Assembly (NCBI GenBank): GCA_023055505.1
Contig: JALIRH010000074.1
Coordinates: 248,001-312,000 of the forward strand
Origin: Callipepla californica brunnescens
Taxonomy: Eukaryota; Chordata; Aves; Galliformes; Odontophoridae
Reading direction: 5' to 3'
DNA: 64,000 nucleotides
Position 1 is the stretch's first letter, and the number at the start of each line of letters is the position of its first letter. This document shows positions 39,506-48,735 of the stretch, in pieces. A program made the translations under genes and the position numbers. The notes under the pieces are model-generated. The model was not told the origin of the DNA and ran no database searches. It saw only the letters and a list, made by a program, of their open reading frames with translations.

Positions 39506-39608
39506 ATTCCACATCGTTACATCATGCTTGATACATACAGAAGAACAATGATTAACATGCATTAGATATACACACACACAACATATATATACAAGTATAT
39601 ACATGGAA

Positions 39609-41714
39609 TTACTGACTGCACTCCCCCAACATCAAATTCCCTTGTGGTACACACTGAACATCCCCATTCTTCTGCATCACCCACCAAGTGGACCCAGGTC
39701 CCTGAGCAAAGACAGTTCCACGGAGAGGTTTGCCCTTTCCAGAAGCTGGAAGTACCCAAACTGCTTTGCCCAACATGTTCTTTACATGTACTACAGGGAC
39801 CTTATCTCCCTCTACTGTAGGTAGAGAGCTGGATTGGGCAGGACCATCACGATTGATGGATCCTCGAGTGTTGACCAACCAGGTGGCTTCTGCCAAATGC
39901 TTCTCCCAATGCTTAAATGTTCCGCCACCCATTGCTTTCAACATGGTTTTCAGCAACCCATTGTATCTTTCAATCTTACCAGAAGCTGGTGCGTGATAGG
40001 GGATATGATAAATCCATTCAATGCCATGATCTTTGGCCCAATTACTTACAAGAGAATTTTTGAAATGAGTCCCATTATCTGACTCAATTCTTTCTGGAGT
40101 GCCATGTCGCCATAGGACTTGCTTCTCAAGACCTAGAATGGTGTTTCGGGCAGTAGCATGGGGTACTGCGTATGTTTCAAGCCACCCAGTGGTTGCTTCC
40201 ACCATGGTAAGCACATAACGCTTACCATTGCGAGTTCGTGGCAAGGTGATATAATCAACCTGCCACGCCTCCCCATATTTATACTTTTGCCATCGCCCTT
40301 CCCCCCAAAGAGGTTTCATCCTCTTGGCTTGTTTAATTGTGGCGCAAGTATCACAGTCATGGATAACCTGTGCAATAGCGTCCATAGTTAAGTCCACCCC
40401 TCGGTCTCTAGCCCACTTATATGTTGCATCTCTTCCTTGATGGCCCGAGGTCTCATGGGCCCATCGAGCTAAAAATAATTCACTTTTGTGTTGCCAGTCC
40501 AAGTCTACTTGAGCCATCTTAACTTTGGCAGCTCGATCTACCTGATGGTTATTCTGTTGTTCTTCAGTTGCTCGGCTTTTAGGAACATGAGCATCTACAT
40601 GGCGCACCTTTACAACCATATTCTTTACTCGGGCAGCAATATCTTTCCACAGTTCAGCAGCCCAAATAGGTTTACCCCTCCGTTGCCAGCCATTTTGTTC
40701 CCATTGCTGTAACCACCCCCATAAGGCATTTGCCACCATCCATGAGTCAGTGTAAAGATAAAGCACTGGCCACCTCTCGCGTTCAGCAACATCTAAGGCC
40801 AGCTGGACAGCCTTTACCTCTGCAAATTGGCTTGATTCTCCTTTTCCTTCAGTGGCCTCTGCAACTTGTCGTGTGGGGCTCCACACAGCAGATTTCCATC
40901 TGCGGTGCTTTCCCACAATGCGACATGATCCATCTGTGAACAGGGCGTATCTCTTTTCATTGTCTGGTAGTTCATTATATGGTGGGGCCTCTTTAGCACG
41001 TGATGTCTCCTCTGCGGGTGTTCTTCCAAACTTTTTACCTTCAGGCCAGTCCATGATCACTTCTAGGATTCCTGGATGACTGAGGTTCCCCATCCGAGCT
41101 CGCTGTGTAATCAGCGCAATCCACTTACTCCAAGTGGCATCAGTAGCATGATGGGTGGAGGGAACCTTTCCTTTGAACATCCAGTTCAGCACTGGCAGTC
41201 GAGGTGCCAGAAGGAGCTGCGCTTCAGTACCGATTACTTCGGAAGCAGCTCGAACCCCCTCGTACGCGGCTAAGATTTCCTTCTCAGTTGGAGTGTAGCG
41301 CTCCTCAGACCCCCTGTATGCTCGACTCCAGAAACCAAGGGGTCGGCCTCGGGTCTCTCCAGAAGCTCTTTGCCACAAACTCCAAGTGGGACCTTCCTTT
41401 CCAGCAGCAGTGTAGAGGATGTTCTTTACATCCTGTCCCGTCCGCACTGGCCCCAGGGCCACGGCACGGGCTCTCTCCTGCTTAATTTGCTCAAAAGCCT
41501 GCTGCTGCTCAGGACCCCATACAAAATCATTCTTCTTCCGCGTCACCCGAAAGAGAGGGCTCACAATGAGACTATAGTTTGGAACATGCATTCTCCAAAA
41601 GCCCACTACACCCAGAAAAGCTTGGGTCTCTGTCTTACTAGTGGGTGGAGACATAGCAATAATTTTGTCGATCACATCTGTTGGGATGTGACGACGTCCA
41701 TCTTGCCACTTTAT
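39609..41714 (-). pseudogene. pol (partial): Retroelement pol 3' part: RT thumb, RNase H and integrase
   Basis: This segment continues the same frame after the TGA; its first ATG is at 41675, well inside RT. RT connection motifs (TQAFLGVVGFWR) come first. RNase H follows with its acidic residues in ALFTDGSC, SSQFAEVKA, YTDSW and HVDAH. Integrase shows an HHCC-type finger (HETSGH ... CDTC) and the DDE triad in WQVDYITLP, ESDNGTHF and PASGKIERYNG, with a basic C-terminal region. The stop is about 115 bp before the 3' LTR, leaving no room for env. The long open frame with intact catalytic residues fits a young copy. Without its own start and upstream RT it could not act alone. Confidence 0.93.
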
Positions 41715-42428
41715 TCATAGGAACTGAATTTCCTGTGCAGGCCCTTTCACTTTGCTTCGCTTAATAGCGAAGCCAGCTCGCAGGAGGATCTGGATTATTC
41801 TCTCTCCTTTCTCGAAAACTTCCCCTGCTGTATTGCCCCACACAATGATGTCATCAATGTATTGTAAGTGCTCAGGAGCACCGCCCTGTTCCAATGCAGT
41901 TTGGATCAACCCATGGCAAATGGTTGGGCTGTGCTTCCACCCCTGGGGTAAACGGTTCCAGGTGTACTGAACTCCCCTCCAGGTGAAAGCAAACTGTGGC
42001 CTGCATTCTGTGGCCAGAGGAATTGAAAAGAAGGCATTGGCGATGTCAATGGTGGCATACCACTTGGCTGCTTTTGACTCCAGTTCGTACTGGAGTTGAA
42101 GCATGTCCGGCACAGCAGCACTCAGTGGGGGTGTGACTTCATTCAGGCCACGGTAATCTACCATCAGCCTCCATTCTCCACTGGCTTTACGCACTGGCCA
42201 TATGGGGCTGCTAAAAGGTGAGTGAGTCATGGTCAACTCTTGTGAACGCCCAGTCACCCCAGAAGTATAGATTAATTCTGTCCCTTGGTGACTGGAGAGC
42301 ATTAGAGTGCATTGTGCACCAGTGTCCATCAGTGCCTTATAATTTTGTGGTTCTGATGTGCCAGGCCAAAGAAACCACACAGTCCAAAACACTCTATTAT
42401 CCCTTTCCCCCCCCTGGCTGGGGGGCAC
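41715..42428 (-). pseudogene. pol (partial): Retroelement protease fragment fused to reverse transcriptase (internally deleted)
   Basis: The frame continues from ORF1 after one TAG. An aspartic protease active site is seen as ALMDTGAQCTLM near residues 34-45. Only about 25 residues later the sequence is already in RT (SPIWPVRK, then GEWRLMVDYRGLN, DIANAFFSIPL, LPQGWKHSP and the catalytic YIDD box). The protease flap and C-terminal part and the RT N-terminus are therefore missing, a deletion without frame shift. RT is cut by TGA at 41717-41715, right after QEIQFL. The first codon at 42428 is GTG, so this segment has no ATG start of its own. It is non-functional as it stands. Confidence 0.88.
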
Positions 42429-42431
42429 GGG

Positions 42432-43037
42432 CTATTGTAGCTGGTAGGTACCTCGCTCAGTTCTGAAGGAGTACCGTTCAGACAGGAGGACATCTCGCTC
42501 AGACAGGAGGGTGTCTCTTTCAGGTTGGAGGGCATCTTGCACAAACTGGAGACCATCTTGTTGAGACTGAGGGTTGTTGAGTTCGGACTGGAGGGCATCT
42601 CTTTCAGGCTGGAGGGCGTCTTTCTCGAACTGAAAAGCGACTTGCTTGGTCTGGAGGGTGTCTTGATCAGACTGGAGGCTGTCTAAAGTGGTCAGGAGAG
42701 TCTGACTGTCAGCTAAAAGACTCTCTTTCTGGATCTGGACACTATCCCTCTCAGCTCGGAGACTCTCTCGCTCTATGTCAGAAACTCTATGCCTCTCTGG
42801 GATAGTACTGAATAAGGTCCGATTGGCATAAGCCAGACCCCAAATAATTTGGGCCTCCTCAGATCTGTCTGAGCCGCAGCATCCCTGTCTCAAATATCTG
42901 CTCAAGTTCTCAGGATCTTGCAGGTGCTCAGGGAAAAGGTCCCAGTACATTTTGAGCATTAAAATGGAAAAAACAATGAAATGCAGCCCCTTTAAGAGAA
43001 GTTTAAAAAACGAGAGCATTTTTTTTTTCTTTACCAT
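42432..43037 (-). CDS. Retroelement ORF1: membrane anchor plus heptad-repeat protein in the gag position
   Basis: This 201-residue frame begins 222 bp inside the primer site. Residues 3-6 are KKKK. Residues 8-32 are strongly hydrophobic, consistent with a signal anchor. Residues 33-87 contain a CC pair and NRT, a possible glycosylation site. From about 91 to the end the protein repeats every seven residues for about 16 units (typical unit LQSERDA), with Leu, Val or Phe at 93, 100, 107, 114, 121, 128, 135, 142, 149, 163, 170, 177, 184 and 191. The DNA is a 21-bp minisatellite (about 42435-42770). No matrix, capsid or zinc-knuckle motif is visible, so it is not a normal gag. It ends with TAG at 42434-42432, and the frame then continues directly into protease. 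Its function is unknown. Confidence 0.6.
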   Translation of the reverse strand: MVKKKKMLSFFKLLLKGLHFIVFSILMLKMYWDLFPEHLQDPENLSRYLRQGCCGSDRSEEAQIIWGLAYANRTLFSTIPERHRVSDIERESLRAERDSVQIQKESLLADSQTLLTTLDSLQSDQDTLQTKQVAFQFEKDALQPERDALQSELNNPQSQQDGLQFVQDALQPERDTLLSERDVLLSERYSFRTERGTYQLQ

Positions 43038-43188
43038 AACAAGCTAGCGGCACCCAAAAAAGTTTACAGATATCCCAGAACAACTGGCAGTATGCCCAGA
43101 CTTCAAGGTCGTGTTATGCCGTACAGCACTTGCAGTACAGATAAGCTTGCTAGCAAGAAACAGAGATTCACTCTAAGAGTATGTCTCT

Positions 43189-43276
43189 GCCCGGCTAGCT
43201 CAGTCGGTAGAGCATGGGACTCTTAATCCCAGGGTCGTGGGTTCGAGGCAGCTCGTTTGCCCCACGTTGGGCGCCA
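43189..43276 (+). tRNA. tRNA-Lys(CTT)-derived sequence with an 11-nt insertion in the T loop (primer capture, probably not a working gene)
   Basis: Positions 43189-43247 match the first 59 nt of vertebrate tRNA-Lys(CTT), as I know it, without mismatch. They contain the acceptor GCCCGGC, D arm TAGCTCAGTCGGTAGAGC, anticodon loop CTCTTAA (anticodon at 43222-43224) and GTGGGTTCGAG. After GCAGCTCGTTT (43248-43258) the remaining 18 nt, GCCCCACGTTGGGCGCCA, follow; these are also the element's primer site and include an encoded CCA. All four stems can still pair, with an enlarged T loop. The A box is intact but the B box loses its last base match, and no T-run terminator follows. It lies inside the retroelement leader in antisense, so it is best seen as copied primer rather than a host tRNA gene. 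Confidence 0.85.
43259..43276 (-). promoter_or_regulatory. Primer-binding site for tRNA-Lys
   Basis: On the element strand this reads TGGCGCCCAACGTGGGGC, fully complementary to the 3' 18 nt of tRNA-Lys(CTT) including CCA. A 5-bp spacer (43277-43281) separates it from the 5' LTR. Confidence 0.95.
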
Positions 43277-43281
43277 ATAAA

Positions 43282-43860
43282 TGTCAACGGTTTACCGGGC
43301 TGGATCGGCCCGGTTCCGTGACGATTGGTGCGGGGGACCCACGGACCCACGCCCCAAGAAAGGGCAAGGAAAAAGGGAAAAAGGGAAAAGGGAGATGGGC
43401 CTAGAAACAAAACAGCGGCAACGATCTGAGGAGGAAAGCTAATTTACTAAATAAGATATCAGAAAGTAAAATAACACAATATAATACAATATAATTGGAA
43501 TTGAGGCTAATGAATCAAATAAAATGAGCAAGAGAGAGAGAGTGTCCGATAAACCGAAGGCCTTACGCTAACGCTGAAGGCGATACGGCAGCGAGCACCC
43601 ACTGCTGAGACGATCCCGAAGGAAAGAGAGTGTCCCGTGACCGCTGAGGGTTTTTATCTGTTCCCTCTGAGCGGAAAACACGTAAAAATACAAAGCATCG
43701 CAAAGTCCTCTGGGGAATGTAGTGCTTCTTCTCTTCTGAGACAGGTATACCTGGAATTATCAATGATCTATGGAGCTGGAGTATTAGCTCTTTAACTCTT
43801 AATGCAATACATGATGTTATGATGTGGAATACCAGTACCAAAAATCATAAAACCATGACA
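43282..43860 (-). repeat. 5' LTR of the retroelement
   Basis: This is a 579-bp LTR with TGTCA...TGACA ends, identical to the other LTR except at 43323 (G here, A at 38957). The G forms a CpG, so the single difference fits methyl-C deamination in the other copy. Short internal features include an AG microsatellite, and a GATAAAA TATA-like motif on the minus strand near 43652-43658. Confidence 0.97.
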
Positions 43861-43865
43861 GAAGG
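43861..43865. repeat. Target-site duplication, right copy (GAAGG)
   Basis: This GAAGG directly abuts the right LTR and matches the left copy exactly. Confidence 0.95.
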
Positions 43866-46800
43866 CTGTTTCCACAGGTAAGTATACAGAGAGAAGCCAC
43901 GTAGAGATGGAGACAAGAATTTGTCTCCAGAACTCTATTTTAAGACTGGATCTGCTGAAGTGCTAATGAGCCTGAATCCTGCCCTGCATTCCCAGAATGG
44001 TTTCCTGTAGCAACTCATATAATATAAATTAGTCTCTGGGTGACAAAATCGTATAAGGGCAGAAGAGCGTTGTTTGAAAAGCCTGTTTAGACATAAAGAA
44101 TAGCAAAGACTGCCCAGAAACCGCATCTAGAAACTTTGGGAATGTCCTTCAAGATGTGCTTTTTTCAAAAGCACAAAATAATCAGAAAGGGCAAGCAACT
44201 CAGCATCAGTGAGCCAACATATTTGATAGGAAGAGTATTGGGAAGGTGAGGAAAAATGGGGAAGTAAACACGTTGTACAAACTAATCTCAGATGCAAGTA
44301 TGACTTGTAGAATGCACTATATGTATGTGCATGCTATGTTCAGTTATGCAGAATTTTTATATAATTAGAATATGTTTTGAAGAAATTATGCTCCTATTTG
44401 ATAATTTTCCATTCAGTAACATTAACGACTGTAATAAAATAGCCAGAAAGTAGAGCGACATCTAGGGAAAGCTTAGCAGAAGTGCCTCCTTGCTGAGATC
44501 TGTGTAGCTCCATTTTTATTTGTTAGGCTGGCGTTTGATGGATGCAGTGTATTAAGAGCAGAGGGTTAATTGCTGAAGTTTGCCGAGTTCTGTGCATTCC
44601 TTGTGCTATTATATTTTTATCAAGAAAGTATAAAGTGATGATCTCAAGGGTAAATTTGGAGAAATACACTGGCAGAAGAGAGGTGTGTGTGTATAGAATT
44701 CACTTGAAAGGACATTAGGTGTGATTGGAAATTATGGAGATGGGTATCATGATTCATAAACTAATGCACATGTAGGTCATGTTGAAGAAATAAGGATGAA
44801 AATTTACTTTATTTTCCTGTGCACATCTTTGTGAATGTTTAATTTGGTTGCCTGTAGCCTTTCTAAAACATTTAATCTTTGCACATTAACATTTTATCGA
44901 TCTCAAACTGTTGAGAGATGTTGATATCCCTAGTGATTTAACATAAAGATTTTCAGTGCTGTTAGGGAAATCTACGTCATTTGGAAGCACAGCTTGGTCT
45001 GCTTTGTTGCTACACAATGAAATATATGCAGTTGAACTCTGAGCTCTCTATGTAATTTTAGCATTTTCAGCAGTGTGGTTTTTTGCAGCTGGGTGGCATG
45101 TGGTTTGTTTCAAGCATTCGTTTGCCACTTCGGTTTGATTTTGGTTTGCTACCTGTCATACATTTATTTTTTTTACCCAGTTACTAACTTCTTTTAACAA
45201 TAGTTGTGTTTTAATGTATTCATCTGCATGTTAATAGAAAAGACCGATCTGTTCTTAAAGCTCTGAGAAGAAAGTTCAGTGTGTCAGTTACAACTCCAGC
45301 ACGCTTCTTACTTAACAGGAGTGCAGGTCATGTGTTTGGATGAAGTAATGTGCTCAAATTGTATCTCTTAATAGGCGATAAGTTAAAATACCATCCCATT
45401 TGCCAGACGTTGGTTATAGGGAAGGGAGGTGTTATACGCCTTCTGTTTCTTTTTCAGCATGCAAAGAGGCAGAAATGGAGAGGGGAGAGGGAAGGGAAAC
45501 TTGCACCTAGTCGAGGTGAGAAGTCCACCAGATAGCCTTCACAATGCTAAGGCTTGACAGCATAAGGTGCCTTAGTAATTTTGAAAAATGAACTGAAACC
45601 ACAGATACTTCTGCTTACGAGTCTGTGTGGTAACATGTCCGTCATTATGGAAAAAAAAAAAAAAACCATGCTGTCCACATTGCACACTCTTGCACACTTT
45701 TGGATTTCGCTTAAGTAAGGAAGGTGTCACTTAGAGCTAACGTTCTATGCAGAGTTCAAGGGGACAGAGGGAAGGGACTGCTGGATGGCTCAGTGCTGTG
45801 TTGCTGGGTATTGAAAGCATTCCCTTCCCCTGGCACTGATTAACCAGGATGTGACAAGGGATTTTCGTTGAGCTTCTGAAGCAAAATGTTTCAGAGGAGC
45901 CGAATCTTACGTATCCGCAAAGAAAAACAGCTGTGTCTGCGGAATCATGAAGAAGTGGGTGCCTAACTCCACAGCACTTTGGTTTTCTCTCTTTTCCTAA
46001 GCAAGGAAAGGATGCAGCTTGGGAGACTTGCAGCCCAGAATCTGGCCACACACGTGGAAGATGGTTGATTTATCTTTGAAAGGCAAGCACCTGTTTACAA
46101 ACTCACCAGAGCGAATCCTTCTCACTGAAACTTTTTTGACAAGGCAGTGTTTTGGTTTTGCAATTAACTTCAGTGCTGTAGGATCGATTAAAGAGTAATG
46201 TTGATGGTATTTTAATATTTTACCAGAAGAACGATAAGAGATTAGTTGCTTATCTTTGTGTGCTTGATGTCAGCCTGTTACACAACCACACCTGTGCAGC
46301 CTCTGCCTCGTGTGCCTTCCCCTGCCAGCTCTGACCCCTTCTCTGGAGCTGTGCTGCTGCCACGCTGCAGTAACCCCACTGCCCCTTGCAGAAGTCACCA
46401 CCATGGGGTCCAATTCCCCCGAGATCTTTGTGTATGTACAGGTCAGGGAAGTAAGGAGAGGGAAAGGCCCCTGCCATCTCTGAAAACATCTTGAAACTCT
46501 TCTGACTCCCATCCAAAAGGTGTTGTAATTCCACAGTTCCTGCTGGTAAGACATGTTTTCTGGTGTTAGTGTCAGGAACGATTCTAAATGATATCAGCCA
46601 TTAATCACTATCACGGCTCCTCATTCTGGTTTTCTGTTTCAAATCTTCCCCGGTTCAATCAGAACCAAAAGTTAATGCCCTCTGGCTGATCTCCAGCACG
46701 TGTCTGTGCAGAACAACTGTTGCCTTTAGCTGGTGGAGAGATCAAGGCTTGAACTGACAAAAGACATCTGTATCTTGGAAAACAAATTAATGTTTATGTT

Positions 46801-48404
46801 TTAATTTATAAGTTCCTGGCTCTTTTATAGTTCCTGTTTTTCAAGTAATATCTCTTTGGATCCCTGGCTGATGGAGAGTCAAAATGGAAAGGACCCATGA
46901 GAGAATTATCACAATATAACATCTGGTCTGCATTGGAAAAAGCTGAGAAAGATATTCAACATCTTTGAGATTAAGAGGCAGTTATAAGGCTCTTTAAAGT
47001 CAGCCTGTGAAATACTGTGCAGGTTGTGGCCACCTGGGCCAATCTCATGTTGTTTTGGGAAGAGACACTTTGCTTCCTAGCACCTGAATTTTAATCTCAC
47101 TTCAGCATGGATATAGAAGAGCTGGGAGCAATATGAGAGGTGTTTGTTTTTCATAATGTCAGTCTGATTCCCAGCATTGTCCTGATTATACTGTGATTTT
47201 TGCCACTCTCTCTGTTTCCTTTCGGGCACATGAGCTGAAGAGTCAAAAGGCTTTCCCAGGTCTTTCAGCATAACCTTATAGGTGTTTTTACCATCAAAAA
47301 GGGATGTAAAGGATTCTGATTCTCTGTATTTTCAGAAGCATATTTTGTGTCCTGTTTTAAGCTTAATACCAGAAGGTGAAAGGACATTAACTGCATATTA
47401 GCTGATGCATGAGTGTCTCACTTGAGCAGAGTTTTGCTGTAGCAAACAATTTCTGTTCAGTAACAAGACTGTGAGAAATGCAGAGAAATCACGGATCGAG
47501 CCGGGCAGCAAGAGCACCAGTGAAATTCAGAGAGAACAAACTCCTTCCAGCACATGGAAACTTAGTCCCTTAAGTCGTCAAGGCTCATGCAGAACAGAAA
47601 CAATTTGACATGTATAATAAGAAACACTGAAAATTGTTGGCCAAACAGAGACATATACTGCAGATGGAAAAGCTGATGAAATTTGTTTATAGTTGAGGAA
47701 CTACATGTAGATTTTTCAAGAAGAAGGTTGCGCTCTTTCTTGCCAAGACAAACAAATCTGATAGAACATCTCATTGCTCTAGGCTGCCTGAGGACCTGCT
47801 GGAAAGTCTATGGGTTTTCTCTACAGAAAAAAAAATACCGTGTTGTCAATACCTAAGTGTATTGTCCACAGTTGCACTGTGGCAGCTGCAAAGGAAGTAC
47901 AAGGTTCTAGGGAATATGTTGAGGGAGAGCTGGATTTTTTGGCTCCTGAAATGATATGGAGTGCTTTTGGAAACAGTGAAAGGTTGTGAGCTGAATGTTA
48001 TTGCTACAGAGGGTTATCTGTGAGTTAAACATAACAGTAATTAATCTGCTATCTTCAGATCTTACTACTAGCGACGTGATGAGGTTGGGAATTCTTACCA
48101 TTTAGAACTGAAGTTTTCCAAGATGCCTGCATTCCTACAAAGATACTCAGTATTGCAGTTATACCTTTAGAAATACACTGTTTGTTGTGCTGCTGTTTTC
48201 ACAAGGCAATGTATAGTTGTCCCAAACAACTATTTTTAATGGGCCACTTATTTAAAAAGAACACTTAATGAGCATAAACGCAATCCCTGATGCGGACATA
48301 AAAGGTATATTAGCAGTATAATATAGTTTTTACTCCCTGGTTTATAACAGGTCCTGGAATTATAAAACTGTGTCCTTAAAATTCTTTCATAGGTATAAAA
48401 ATAT

Positions 48405-48735
48405 AAGTTGGAAATGGGCCAACAGCATTCTGGGCTGTGTTAGGAAAAGCATTGCCAGTGGGCCAAGGGAGGAGATTATTCCCATTTACTCGGCACTAGT
48501 GAAACCTCAGCAGGAGTCCAGTTCTGGGCTCTCCACGAGAAGGACATGGACATACTGGGCTGGGTACAGGGAAGGACTTGAAGGTGATTCAGGGCCTTGG
48601 AGCATCTGCCACGTGGTTGGCCAAAGGGGTGGTGGATGTGGGGATATTCCACCCTGCTCTGAGTGACTCTGTTTTGCAAAGAGAGGTTAGACCAGATGGT
48701 ATTCAGAGGTGCTCTCAGCCTCAGAGATTAAGTGA
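48405..48735 (+). mobile_element. CR1 LINE fragment, old, plus orientation, internally deleted
   Basis: CR1-like text runs from AACAGCATTCTGGGCTGTGTTAGGAAAAGCATTGCCAG through CTCGGCACTAGTGAAACCTCAG and CCAGTTCTGGGCTC to GTTAGACCAGATGGTATTCAGAGGTG near the 3' end. The middle is shorter than in full-length CR1. Confidence 0.75.

Larger units (their letters stand above)
38916..43860 (-). mobile_element. Young LTR retroelement (class III/ERVL-like by eye), tRNA-Lys primed, defective
   Basis: The element runs right to left. It has a 5' LTR (43860-43282), a tRNA-Lys primer site, an unusual ORF1, protease/RT, RT/RNase H/integrase, a polypurine tract and a 3' LTR (39494-38916). GAAGG flanks both ends (38911-38915 and 43861-43865) as a 5-bp target duplication. 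The LTRs start TGTCA and end TGACA. All internal coding lies in one frame from 43037 to 39609, broken by a TAG after ORF1 and a TGA inside RT. Part of protease and the N-terminal RT is missing, and no env or typical gag zinc knuckle is seen. One LTR mismatch in 579 bp means a recent insertion. The class assignment rests on the look of the RT/integrase and is tentative. Confidence 0.95.

Noticed and set aside
39609..42466. Many plus-strand frames antisense to pol
   Set aside because: Mirror frames of the conserved pol reading frame, with no independent support.
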